In this document: positions 1-14,984 of the stretch, one piece after another
Layout of the letters: every line of letters begins with the position of its first letter
How positions within the stretch are numbered: position 1 is the first letter of the stretch
Source of the DNA: Actinomycetes bacterium
GTDB taxonomy: Bacteria > Actinomycetota > Acidimicrobiia > Acidimicrobiales > RAAP-2
DNA length: 64,000 nt
NCBI GenBank assembly: GCA_021801235.1
Contig: JAJYYG010000147.1
Coordinates: 29,244 to 93,243 of the forward strand
Direction of reading: 5' to 3'
Position numbers and translations under genes: made by a program
Notes under the pieces: model-generated
What the model saw: the letters and a program-made list of their open reading frames with translations, nothing else
What the model was told of the DNA's origin: nothing
The model's database searches: none

Positions 1-1
1 G

Positions 2-511
2 CGCGACTTCCGGGTGGCGATGTCGGGGGAGGCCGGTCTGAACACCCTGCTGTCCCTGGACCTGGACGGCACCAGCCTGCTCACCCTGGCCCGGGACATC
101 CAGCACCATCCGGTGAAGAACGTCGTGACCCACGTCGACTTCCTGATCGTCCGCCGCGACGAGGTGATCGCCGCCGAGGTGACGATCAACCTGGTCGGCG
201 AGGCGGTCGAGGTCCAGCACGGCGACGGGGTCGTCGACCAGCAGCTGTTCACGCTGGCCGTGAAGGCGAAGCCGGCGGACATCCCCCCGTCGCTCGACCT
301 CGACATCTCCGAGCTGACCATCGGCGGCTCGCTGCACGTCTCGGACATCACCGTTCCCCGCGGCGTCGAGATCGAGACCGATCTCGAGGCCACGGTGGTC
401 GCCGGCCAGCCGCCGCGGGTGCAGACGGCGGCGGAGGAGGAGGGCGGCGCGGCCGCATCGGGCGAGTCGACCGCCGGAGCCGGCGACTCCGGCGACTCGT
501 CGGCGGAGTAG
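2..511 (+). CDS. rplY: 50S ribosomal protein L25/CTC family, 5' end cut by window edge
   Basis: This is the C-terminal 169 residues of a bL25 protein of the longer CTC/TL5 type, which binds 5S rRNA in the large ribosomal subunit. The reading frame is open from base 2, so the true start lies outside the window. The GTG at 14 is internal, because the upstream codons continue the usual L25 sequence. The N-terminal L25 domain (HPVKNVVTHVDF) is followed by the beta-barrel CTC domain (LDLDISELTIGGSLHVSDI) and an acidic, Gly/Ala/Ser-rich tail. It precedes pth in the same direction, a common actinobacterial neighbourhood. The family call is firm. Confidence 0.93.
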   Translation, partial: RDFRVAMSGEAGLNTLLSLDLDGTSLLTLARDIQHHPVKNVVTHVDFLIVRRDEVIAAEVTINLVGEAVEVQHGDGVVDQQLFTLAVKAKPADIPPSLDLDISELTIGGSLHVSDITVPRGVEIETDLEATVVAGQPPRVQTAAEEEGGAAASGESTAGAGDSGDSSAE

Positions 512-607
512 GCGCTGCTGCGCGGCCGCCCGCCCGCGAGCCGCCGGGACGGGCCGGGCAGGGCCCGCGACCCCGACGGACGGCGGGGGACGCCCGCCGA
601 CCTGCTG

Positions 608-1171
608 GTGGTGGGATTGGGCAACCCGGGCTCCGAGTACGAGGGGACCAGGCACAACGTGGGAGCGGAGGCGGTGGCGCTCCTGGCCGCCAGGCACGGC
701 GGTCGCCTGCGGTCGGAGCGCGGCCTGCACGCGCTGGCGGGCACGGTGGAGATCGCCGGTCGGCGGGTGCTGCTGGCCGTCCCGACCACCTACATGAACG
801 ACTCCGGGATCGCGGTGGCTCCGTTGGTCCGGCGCAGCGGTGCCCCGGTCGACACCGGCCTGGTGGTCGTCCACGACGAGCTCGATCTGCCGCCCGGCCG
901 GGTGAAGTTGAAGTCCGGGGGGGGCCACGCCGGGCACAACGGCCTGCGGTCCATCGACCGGTCGCTCGGCGGGAACGGGTACGCGCGGGTCCGCATCGGG
1001 ATCGGCAAGCCGCCGGGCCGCCAGCCGGGTGCCGACTTCGTACTGAAGAGGCCCGGCAGCGCCGACCGGGGGCTGTTGGCGGACGCGGTGGCCCGGGCCG
1101 CCGATGCGGTCGAGGCGGTGGTGGCCGACGGGCTCGAGGCGGCCATGAACCGGTACAACGCCTCGGAGTGA
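608..1171 (+). CDS. pth: Peptidyl-tRNA hydrolase
   Basis: Cytoplasmic enzyme that cleaves the ester bond of peptidyl-tRNA released from stalled ribosomes and recycles the tRNA. At 187 residues the length is normal. Visible family motifs are GLGNPG (residues 3-8), the catalytic His in TRHNVG (H16), the catalytic Asp in HDELDLPPG, and GGHAGHNGLRS. The exact start is uncertain: most Pth proteins have two or three hydrophobic residues before VVGLGNPG, and here the upstream codons read ADLL with no ATG or GTG, so GTG 608 or GTG 611 is used. It follows rplY by 96 bases. Confidence 0.95.
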   Translation: MVGLGNPGSEYEGTRHNVGAEAVALLAARHGGRLRSERGLHALAGTVEIAGRRVLLAVPTTYMNDSGIAVAPLVRRSGAPVDTGLVVVHDELDLPPGRVKLKSGGGHAGHNGLRSIDRSLGGNGYARVRIGIGKPPGRQPGADFVLKRPGSADRGLLADAVARAADAVEAVVADGLEAAMNRYNASE

Positions 1172-1172
1172 C

Positions 1173-1226
1173 CGCCGGCCCTCGGGCACCCGCCGGCCCT
1201 CGGGCACCCGCCGGCCCTCGGGCACC
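1173..1226 (+). repeat. Three perfect 18-bp tandem repeats after pth
   Basis: Three identical copies of CGCCGGCCCTCGGGCACC start two bases after the pth stop codon and end about 32 bases before the candidate promoter of the next gene. The array is not in a real coding frame. It may be slippage-generated spacer. It has no clear terminator structure. Confidence 0.9.
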
Positions 1227-1258
1227 CGGCCCGACGACACCACCCGAGGCGTTGCCGG

Positions 1259-1264
1259 TACCAT
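1259..1264 (+). promoter_or_regulatory. -10 box TACCAT, leaderless start of the ABC exporter operon
   Basis: TACCAT fits the actinobacterial -10 pattern TAnnnT and ends six bases before GTG 1271. A transcript would therefore begin at or next to the start codon. No ribosome-binding site precedes GTG 1271, which supports leaderless translation. No clear -35 box is visible. Confidence 0.5.
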
Positions 1265-1270
1265 CGTCGG

Positions 1271-2191
1271 GTGGGCAGCGGGGACGACATCGTCATCTCG
1301 GTCGAGGGGCTGCGGAAGTCCTACGGCGGGTTCGAAGCGGTGCGGGGTGTCGACTTCGAGGTGAAGCGGGGCCACGTGTTGGCCCTCCTCGGACCCAACG
1401 GGGCGGGGAAGACCACCACCGTCGAGATCCTCGAGGGCTACCGGAAGCGGGACGCCGGCTCGGTGTGCGTCCTGGGTCGCGATCCGTCGCACCGGGACAA
1501 GGAGCTCCGTTCCCGGGTGGGGATCGTCCTCCAGGAGTGTGCCGTCGACCAGTACCTGACGGTGACCGAGGCCATCACCCAGCGCGCCGGCCTCTACCGG
1601 ACGCCCCGGCCGGTGGGCGAGGTCGTCTCGCTGGTGGGGCTCGGGGCGAAGGGTGACGCCCGCATCAAGACGCTGTCGGGTGGTCAGCAGCGCCGGCTCG
1701 ACCTCGGCCTGGCCCTGGTGGGGGACCCCGAGCTGATCTTCCTCGACGAGCCGACCACCGGCTTCGACCCGTCGGCCCGGCGCGAGTCGTGGGACCTCGT
1801 GCGCGGCCTGTGTGCGGAGGGGCGCACCGTCGTCCTCACCACCCACTACATGGACGAGGCCCAGGCGTTGGCCGACCAGGTGACCGTGATCGCCGCGGGC
1901 AAGGTAGTGGCGTCGGGGACCCCGGACACCCTCGGCGGGAGGGACCAGGGGGAGACCACCGTGCGTTTCCTCCTGCCCGACGGGGTCGGGGTGGGAGACC
2001 TGCCGCTGCCTGCCGGCCTCCATCCCGAGGTCCGCTGCGGCGCGGTCGAGGTCTGCCTCCCCGACGCCACCGACCTGCTCCACGATCTGACCGGCTGGGC
2101 GCTCGCCCGCGGACAGGCCTTGGAGGGGCTGACCGTGAAGCGGCCGTCACTCGAGGACGTCTACCTCGCCCTCACCGGCGGCGACCCGTGA
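1271..2191 (+). CDS. ABC-2 type transporter ATP-binding protein
   Basis: This 306-residue ATPase would power the membrane protein encoded next to it. It carries Walker A GPNGAGKT (residues 41-48), a Q-loop (VLQE, near 88), the signature LSGGQ (135-139), Walker B LIFLDEP (155-161) and the H-loop histidine in TTHYMDEA (192). The C-terminal third resembles the extra domain of the DrrA/CcmA drug and polyketide exporter class. Start GTG 1271 is chosen because it directly follows a -10 box and begins just before the conserved VISVEGLRKSYG. The stop overlaps the permease start by four bases. Substrate unknown. Confidence 0.92.
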   Translation: MGSGDDIVISVEGLRKSYGGFEAVRGVDFEVKRGHVLALLGPNGAGKTTTVEILEGYRKRDAGSVCVLGRDPSHRDKELRSRVGIVLQECAVDQYLTVTEAITQRAGLYRTPRPVGEVVSLVGLGAKGDARIKTLSGGQQRRLDLGLALVGDPELIFLDEPTTGFDPSARRESWDLVRGLCAEGRTVVLTTHYMDEAQALADQVTVIAAGKVVASGTPDTLGGRDQGETTVRFLLPDGVGVGDLPLPAGLHPEVRCGAVEVCLPDATDLLHDLTGWALARGQALEGLTVKRPSLEDVYLALTGGDP

Positions 2192-2949
2192 ACGACCTGC
2201 AGGTCGCGCTCCACCAGGTCGGCTACGAGCAGAAGTCCTACTGGCGCAATCCGATGGCGGCGGTGTTCACCTTCATGTTCCCGGTGGTCTTCCTGCTGGT
2301 GGTGGGCACGTCGGCCGGAAGCTCGAAGATCCCGGGATCGACGCTCCACTACAACCAGTACCTGGTGGTCGCCATGCTCGTGTTCGGGCTGATCGCCGCC
2401 TGCTACACCAACCTGGGCGTCACCCTGTGCATCCGCAGGGACCAGGGGGTGCTGAAGCGCATGCGCGGCACGCCCATCGCAACGGTCTCCTACTTCGGCG
2501 GCATCATCGGCAGCATCCTGGTGAACGTGGTGCTCCTGACGGTGCTGGTGGTGGCGATCGGGATGGTCGGCTACGACCTCCACTTCCCCTTCCACCCGTT
2601 CGCCGCGGTGGTCACGCTGCTGGTAGGGGTGGTCACGTTCTGCGCCCTCGGTCTCGCGGTCACCGTGATCATCTCCAACGGGGAGGCGGCGCCCGCGGTG
2701 ATCAACGGGATCTACTTCCCGGTGGTGTTCATCTCCGGGGTGTTCTACCCGATCAGTGACTCGTCCGTCCTGTCGAAGATCGCCAACTACTTCCCGGTCC
2801 GTCACATGGTCAAGGCCCTGGTGGGCGCGTTCGAGCCCGGTCCCGGCTCCGGGCTGCAGGGTCGGGACCTGCTGGTGATGCTGCTGTGGGCGGCGGGGGG
2901 GCTGGTGTTCGCGGTGCGCCGGTTCCGCTGGGAGCCCCGCCACCGCTGA
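2188..2949 (+). CDS. ABC-2 type transporter permease
   Basis: A 253-residue integral membrane subunit, translationally coupled to the ATPase through the GTGA overlap at 2188-2191. It shows about six hydrophobic segments, the first at VFTFMFPVVFLLVVG, and the ABC-2 signature region near FPVVFISGVFYPISD followed by a re-entrant segment. Family members export drugs, polyketides, lipids or polysaccharides. Nothing here identifies the cargo. The start is GTG 2188; the longer frame upstream is only a shadow of the ATPase gene. Confidence 0.9.
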   Translation: MNDLQVALHQVGYEQKSYWRNPMAAVFTFMFPVVFLLVVGTSAGSSKIPGSTLHYNQYLVVAMLVFGLIAACYTNLGVTLCIRRDQGVLKRMRGTPIATVSYFGGIIGSILVNVVLLTVLVVAIGMVGYDLHFPFHPFAAVVTLLVGVVTFCALGLAVTVIISNGEAAPAVINGIYFPVVFISGVFYPISDSSVLSKIANYFPVRHMVKALVGAFEPGPGSGLQGRDLLVMLLWAAGGLVFAVRRFRWEPRHR

Positions 2950-3046
2950 GGGGGAGGCTGGCCACCGGTGGCGCTCGGGCCCGGGCCGTCCGACGGTCCC
3001 CGGGTGCAACGCCCGGTCGCCGATCCGGTCCCCGGGCCGCACCCGG

Positions 3047-3052
3047 TACCCT
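3047..3052 (+). promoter_or_regulatory. -10 box TACCCT upstream of mfd
   Basis: TACCCT lies six bases before a GTG at 3059, the same spacing as at 1259-1271. Transcription would start near 3059, eleven bases before the mfd start codon. This places the four-codon mini-ORF (3059-3073) at the very 5' end of the mRNA. Confidence 0.45.
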
Positions 3053-3058
3053 GATCGG

Positions 3059-3069
3059 GTGAGCCCCCG

Positions 3070-3073
<4 letters not shown>
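3059..3073 (+). other. Four-codon leaderless mini-ORF overlapping mfd start
   Basis: The sequence reads GTG AGC CCC CGG TGA. Its stop codon overlaps the mfd start GTG 3070 as GTGA, the usual geometry of translational coupling. If the mRNA begins at 3059, a ribosome starting leaderless would meet the stop at once and could re-initiate at mfd. The alternative is that it is a chance GTG and translation starts only at 3070. Confidence 0.35.
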
Positions 3074-6681
<3,608 letters not shown>

Positions 6682-6691
6682 CATCGCCGCC

Positions 6692-7868
6692 GTGAAGCGC
6701 CTCCTCGCCACCTCGTCGCTCGCGCTGGTCGCCGGGGTGCTCGGCACCGCCTGCACCGCCCTCCCCACCGCCGCCACCGTCAACGGGACCACCGTCTCGG
6801 TGGCGTCGCTCAACACCCAGCTCCAGGCGTTCGACACCACCCAGGCCGGTCAGTGCCTGCTGGAGGCGGAGACCGGCCAGACGGTCCAGACCCAGGGAGC
6901 CGGAGGGGCGGGCACGTTCAACATGGCCTTCGCCGACTCCATCCTCCAGAACCGGATCGGCGACGCGCTGGCGGCGCAGCTCGCCGCGTCGAAAGGCCTC
7001 ACCGTCACAGCCTCCGACCTGACGAACGCCGCCAACACCTTCGAGGCCACGCTCGACGGTGAGATCAGCGCGGTGGCCAACCAGGCCGCCCAGTCGGGCA
7101 CCGCCTCGTACTGCGTGAGCTCCTCCGGGCAGGCGCTGACCGGGGCGCAGGTCGTCTCGAGCCTTCCGTCCGCGGTGCGGGACCAGCTCATCGCCAACAA
7201 CGCCGTCGACCAGCTGCTCCTCGCCGACGGGGCGGTCATCACCCGTGGCCAGGTGCAGGCGTACTACGCCGCCAACAAGCCGCTCTTCACCGCCGACTGC
7301 GTGAGCGTCATCGTGACCGACACCCAGGCCCACGCCCAGCAGTACCTGGCCCAGATCAAAGGCGGTGCCTCGTTCGCCGCCGTGGCCAAGGCGAGCTCGC
7401 TCGACACCCAGACGGCCCCGAACGGCGGCGCGTTGGGCTGCACCAACACCGAGTCGCAGGTGGAGCAGGCGCTCGGGCTCACGACGGTGGCGGTGGGTGC
7501 ACCCATCGGACCCCTCCAGGACCCGAGCACCGGCGCGTGGGAGCTGTTCGAGGTGACCAGCCAGACGGTCGAGCCCCTCTCCGCCGCCACCGGGGTGATC
7601 CACCAGGAGCTGCTCCAGTCGACGGCGAACGGCAACCGGGTGGCCAAGGAGATCGTCGTCTACGCGAGGCACTCCCAGGTGTCCGTCGATCCCCGCTACG
7701 GCACGTGGCAGGGGCACGTCGTCGTCGCACCGGTGGCGCCACCGGCGCGGTTCTTGCTGGCGGCGGCGGTCGGACACCCGCTGGTAGCACCCACCGGCAC
7801 GTCGCCGCTCGGGGCGACCGGGTCGGGAACGCCGCCGTCGGCCCCGGGGACCGCGTCGCCGGGCACGG

Positions 7869-7876
<8 letters not shown>
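6692..7876 (+). CDS. SurA/PpiC-like secreted peptidyl-prolyl isomerase
   Basis: A 394-residue exported foldase candidate. Residues 1-22 form a signal peptide (MKRLLATSSLALVAGVLG) followed by TAC. This cysteine could be lipidated, although the lipobox is imperfect with Gly at -3. Residues 25-190 resemble the SurA N-terminal domain (AATVNGTTVSVASLN), and about 205-300 match a PpiC/parvulin rotamase domain (GGASFAAVAKASSLD, GGALGC). A Pro/Gly/Ser-rich tail follows. The mfd, SurA-like, mazG order recurs in actinobacteria. Its stop overlaps the next start by eight bases. Confidence 0.8.
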
Positions 7877-11390
<3,514 letters not shown>

Positions 11391-11394
11391 CGGG

Positions 11395-11910
11395 GTGGGA
11401 CCGGTTCGCGGCGACCCGGCAACCGGCGTCGCCCACGGTCCGGCCGCCGTCCCGGCCGCCGACGGGAACGACGACCGGGTGGCGGTGGCCGAGCTGCTCG
11501 GGCGAACCCCGGCCGGAGCCTTCGAGGTGGTGGTCCGTTCCGAGGACGGCCGGCCCGCGGTCATCGCCAACGCCCCGTTCCTGTTCGACGGCACGCCGAT
11601 GCCCACGCGGTTCTGGCTGGTAGACCCCGTGCTGCGCGACGAGGTGAGCCGACTGGAGTCGGTCGGAGGCGTGCGGCTGGCCGAGTCGGCCGTCCCGCCG
11701 GACCGGGTGGCCGCATCCCACGAGGTGTACCGGCAGGAGCGGGACTCCCTCATCCCCGTGGGCCACGTGGGTCCCCGTCCGGCCGGCGGGGTCGGCGGGA
11801 CCCGCCAGGGGGTGAAGTGCCTCCACGCCCACCTGGCGTGGTGGTTGACCGGGGCGGACGACCCGGTCGGGGAGTGGACGGCCCACCGGATCGGGCTCCG
11901 ACCGCTCTGA
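11395..11910 (+). CDS. DUF501 family protein
   Basis: A 171-residue protein of unknown biochemical function that is conserved between the septum initiator and Ppx/GppA genes in actinobacteria. The conserved part runs from about residue 27 (VAVAELLGRTPAG) through PFLFDGTPMPTRFWLVDP to GVKCLHAHLAWWLTG, with conserved Cys/His residues near the end that look like a metal or cofactor site. The first 25 residues are not conserved, so the true start may lie inside the frame (for example the GTG near 11479). Confidence 0.82.
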   Translation: MGPVRGDPATGVAHGPAAVPAADGNDDRVAVAELLGRTPAGAFEVVVRSEDGRPAVIANAPFLFDGTPMPTRFWLVDPVLRDEVSRLESVGGVRLAESAVPPDRVAASHEVYRQERDSLIPVGHVGPRPAGGVGGTRQGVKCLHAHLAWWLTGADDPVGEWTAHRIGLRPL

Positions 11911-11963
11911 GGGCGTGAACAGGCCGGGCGTGCGGCCTGCCGGGACCGTGCTAGCAAGGTGGC

Positions 11964-12905
11964 GTGGACTCCCTCGGGCCGGTGGCGGCGATCGACTGCG
12001 GAACCAACTCGACCCGCCTGCTGGTGGCGGCCGCCGACGGGCGTCCGCTCACCCGTCTGATGCGGATCACCCGGCTGGGCGAGGGTGTGGACTCGACCGG
12101 CCGGCTGTCCGAGGCGGCGATGGAGCGCTGCCTCCGGGTGCTCGCCGACTACCGACGGACGATGGACGAGCTCGGGGTCGTCCGGGCACGGCTGGTGGCG
12201 ACGTCGGCCGCCCGGGACGCGTCCAACGGGCAGGAGTTCGTGACGGCGGCAGCCGAGGTGACCGGGGCGGAGCCGGCCCTCCTCTCGGGCCGCGACGAGG
12301 GCCGCCTGTCGTTGGCCGGAGCGGTGGCCGACCTGGACCCGGCCGACGGCCCCTTTCTCGTCGTCGACATCGGGGGCGGGTCCACCGAGCTGGTGGCCGG
12401 TGCCGGCGCCGGCGATCCGTCCCTGGCGGTCGCCTCCCTGCAGATCGGGTGCGTCCGGGTGTTCGAGCGCCTCCTCGAAGGCGATCCGCCGACCCCCCCG
12501 TCGCTCCGCCGGGCCAGGGAGGCGGTGGCGGCGGCGGTGCGCGAGGCACTCGCCGCCGAGCCGCGCCTGGCCGCTCCGCCCCTGTTGGTCGGCCTCGCCG
12601 GTACGGTCACCACGCTCGCCGCGCTCGAGATGGGGCTCGCCGTCTACGACCGGGACCGGATCCACCACTCCGTCCTCACCGCCGAGGCGGTGGAGCGGTG
12701 GGAGCGCACCCTGGCCGGGGAGGACCGTGCGGCGCGGCTGGCCCGCCCGGGCATGGCCGAGGGCCGGGAGGACGTGATCGTGGCGGGGGCGCTCATCCTC
12801 GCAACGCTCATGTCTGCGCTGGGCAAGGACCGCTGCCTGGTGTCGGAGGCCGACATCCTCGACGGCATGGTGGCCGGTCTTCTGGCTGGGGTGCCGCTCG
12901 ACTGA
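11964..12905 (+). CDS. ppx: Exopolyphosphatase / Ppx-GppA phosphatase
   Basis: A 313-residue member of the ASKHA-fold Ppx/GppA family, which releases phosphate from polyphosphate or dephosphorylates pppGpp. It has the phosphate-1 motif VAAIDCGTNSTRLLV (about 7-21) and the phosphate-2 motif VVDIGGGSTELV (about 133-144). It is the short form without the C-terminal HD domain. TAGCAA, a weak -10 box, ends six bases before GTG 11964, so it may be leaderless. It is the last gene of the plus-strand housekeeping block. Confidence 0.9.
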   Translation: MDSLGPVAAIDCGTNSTRLLVAAADGRPLTRLMRITRLGEGVDSTGRLSEAAMERCLRVLADYRRTMDELGVVRARLVATSAARDASNGQEFVTAAAEVTGAEPALLSGRDEGRLSLAGAVADLDPADGPFLVVDIGGGSTELVAGAGAGDPSLAVASLQIGCVRVFERLLEGDPPTPPSLRRAREAVAAAVREALAAEPRLAAPPLLVGLAGTVTTLAALEMGLAVYDRDRIHHSVLTAEAVERWERTLAGEDRAARLARPGMAEGREDVIVAGALILATLMSALGKDRCLVSEADILDGMVAGLLAGVPLD

Positions 12906-12912
12906 CCGGGAT

Positions 12913-12930
12913 CCGCGGCGGGTGCCGCGG
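12913..12930. terminator. Hairpin between convergent ppx and glycosyltransferase genes
   Basis: CCGCGGC and GCCGCGG pair around a GGGT loop, with three further pairs possible beyond a one-base bulge. It sits in the 44-base gap between two converging genes and could terminate both transcripts. There is no long T tract. Confidence 0.5.
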
Positions 12931-12949
12931 CATCGCTTTCGTGGAACGC

Positions 12950-14245
12950 TCAGGCGCCGACCGCCACCGGGGACCCGGTAGCCGGCCTGTCCCGGGGGCC
13001 GGGGGAACGGTCTCGACCGGCCAGACCGGTCGCCGCCAGGACCCGTCGGACGAACCCGTCCGTCGTCCCGTACCCGGCCTCGGCGTAGCGGCGGCCCTGG
13101 ACCGACAGGGCGGTCCGGGTCGACGCGCCGAGAAGCGCCTCGATCGACCAGATCAGCTCCCCGGGAGACGAGTACCAGAGGCCGCCGCGACTCCGGCGGG
13201 CAAGGTCCGCGGCCCTGGAGGCACTTGGCACCACGATCGGTGTCCCGTAGAGGAGCGACTCGACACACCGGCGGGCGAACAGCGGGCCGGGGCGGAGATC
13301 GACGGTGACGGCCGCCCAGGCGATCAGGCGGGCCAGGTCGCTCGACCGTTCGACGGGCCAGCCGGAGCTTCGCCGCCCCTCGTGCCATACGTGGAAGCCG
13401 TCGGTGGTGGAGATCCCGACGGGTGGGTCGGGGATCGCCAAGCGGATGGAACGGGCCAGCACCGCGGATTCGGCGTTGCCGTCGTCCGTGCTGGCGTCGG
13501 TCAGGACCAGGACGTAGCCGGTGTCGCCGACCCAGGTGTTGGGCTCGGAACGGGAGCTGGGATTGGCGGCGAGTGGAGCACCGATCCAGTGGACGCGAGC
13601 GGGGTCACCGATCCGGGCGGCGAGCACGGCGGCCTCCGCCTCGGAGAGGGCGAGGAGCGACTCGGCGCGGTCGAGGAGCGGCCCGAAGTGGGGGAAGGCG
13701 AGCGCGAGCGCGTCGACCGCCAGCGGGACCAGGCTGACCGGCACGTCGGGCACCGCCCGGTCGACCGCCCGGAGGGCACCCATGTTGAGGTGGCCGGCGA
13801 CGACCACACGGTCCGGGTGCAGTTCGGCGAGGACGGCGGCTGCGGCTTCCCACGGCTGGGTCTGACCGCGGTCGAGGATGCGACCGAGCTGCAGGTCGAC
13901 CCGTCCGGTGGTGCCGACTCCCGCCCCGGTGAACGCGCCGATCAGGGTATCGCGGCTGAGCTCATCGACCGGCCGGACCGGGGTCCCGGTCTCGTGCAGG
14001 GTGAAGACGCCGTCGGCGCGGACCGACGGTCCCGTCCCTTGGGGGGTCACCACGTGGACGTCTGCGACGCAGGCCATCGCCCCGGCGATCTGGCGGATCG
14101 CCCACCCGGGCTCAGAGCCCGACTCCCAGCGGGTGGTGAGGACGGCAACCACCGGCCGGCTGGTTCCGGAGCCGGTCGTGGCCGAGGGCTGGGCATCCGG
14201 ACGGGGCTGCGTGTGCGATCCCCGTCCGTCGGGCACCGAGATCAT
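12950..14245 (-). CDS. GT-B type glycosyltransferase (GT4-like)
   Basis: A 431-residue protein with the outline of a family 4 glycosyltransferase. The N-terminal Rossmann-like start is RPVVAVLTTRWESGSEPGWAIRQI (first 20 residues conserved in type), and a C-terminal acceptor/donor region contains RRCVESLLYGTPIVVPSASRAA and GLWYSSPGELI. The first 28 residues are polar and probably disordered. It overlaps the upstream 155-residue gene by four bases, so the two are translationally coupled. It probably acts on a cell-surface polysaccharide. The exact sugar is unknown. The start at 14245 replaces a longer artificial extension. Confidence 0.72.
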   Translation of the reverse strand: MISVPDGRGSHTQPRPDAQPSATTGSGTSRPVVAVLTTRWESGSEPGWAIRQIAGAMACVADVHVVTPQGTGPSVRADGVFTLHETGTPVRPVDELSRDTLIGAFTGAGVGTTGRVDLQLGRILDRGQTQPWEAAAAVLAELHPDRVVVAGHLNMGALRAVDRAVPDVPVSLVPLAVDALALAFPHFGPLLDRAESLLALSEAEAAVLAARIGDPARVHWIGAPLAANPSSRSEPNTWVGDTGYVLVLTDASTDDGNAESAVLARSIRLAIPDPPVGISTTDGFHVWHEGRRSSGWPVERSSDLARLIAWAAVTVDLRPGPLFARRCVESLLYGTPIVVPSASRAADLARRSRGGLWYSSPGELIWSIEALLGASTRTALSVQGRRYAEAGYGTTDGFVRRVLAATGLAGRDRSPGPRDRPATGSPVAVGA

Positions 14246-14709
14246 GGGCGGTCGTTCGCGTCCTCGACGGGTGGCTCTGCATGGAGCCAAGCCGCCAGCA
14301 GTGCCTGGTTGCGTGCTTCTGCCACCTGGCGTCTGAGGACCTCGCCGTTCAGTTCGGCGATCCTCACCGTGAGCTCGTCGCACCGGTGCTCCAGGGTCTC
14401 CGAGATCCGCACCATGTGGCCGAGCAGCTCTCGTTCCTCGCGGAGGTACCGCCCGAGCACCCGGTAGGTCAACCGCCCGAAGGCTCCGATCAGCCGGCCC
14501 TTGAGCCCGTTCCCGGCGTCCTCGTCGTGGAAGCGGTCGGGGAGTGTCCAGTGCTGGTGCAGGTAGGCCAGAGCGGAGCGGTTGCGCGCCTGCTCGCCGC
14601 CGAGGGGACGGCTGGGTTCGTCGGGTGGGAGCGGCTCCCACCGCAGGACCCGGTGATGTTCCCTGAGCGCTTCGAGGAACTGCTCTGGGTCAAGCTCGGA
14701 TGTGGCCAC
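14242..14709 (-). CDS. Coiled-coil protein of unknown function
   Basis: A 155-residue protein I do not recognise. Start GTG 14709 is preceded by a good ribosome-binding site (AGAGGA). The N-terminal half is polar; residues about 65-85 are moderately hydrophobic (GLKGRLIGAFGRLTYRVLGRYL), and residues about 90-140 form a likely coiled coil (MVRISETLEHRCDELTVRIAELNGEVLRRQ; described here only by its heptad pattern). Similar short coiled-coil proteins sit beside sugar transferases in polysaccharide loci, so it may organise or regulate the neighbouring glycosyltransferase. Confidence 0.7.
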   Translation of the reverse strand: MATSELDPEQFLEALREHHRVLRWEPLPPDEPSRPLGGEQARNRSALAYLHQHWTLPDRFHDEDAGNGLKGRLIGAFGRLTYRVLGRYLREERELLGHMVRISETLEHRCDELTVRIAELNGEVLRRQVAEARNQALLAAWLHAEPPVEDANDRP

Positions 14710-14984
14710 CGTTTCGTCCTCTTCTCGCCTTCGCGATCGCACGTCGCCCCGTCGTCTGAGGAGTGGACTGCCGCCCTTCGTCCTGGCGTCCTTCGGGCAC
14801 CGCCCTCTCGGACGAGCGCACACGTGGGAACCGACCCGGTCGCGACCAGGTCAGCATAGCCGTGGCGCCGCGGACCGTTGGGCATGGGATCCGGGTGGCC
14901 CGTGCCCGAACGACCCCTCCAGGCGCTCCTTCGACATCCTTGATGATCTCCGCTTGATCGTGGCGGTATGCTGCTCGGGCTCCC

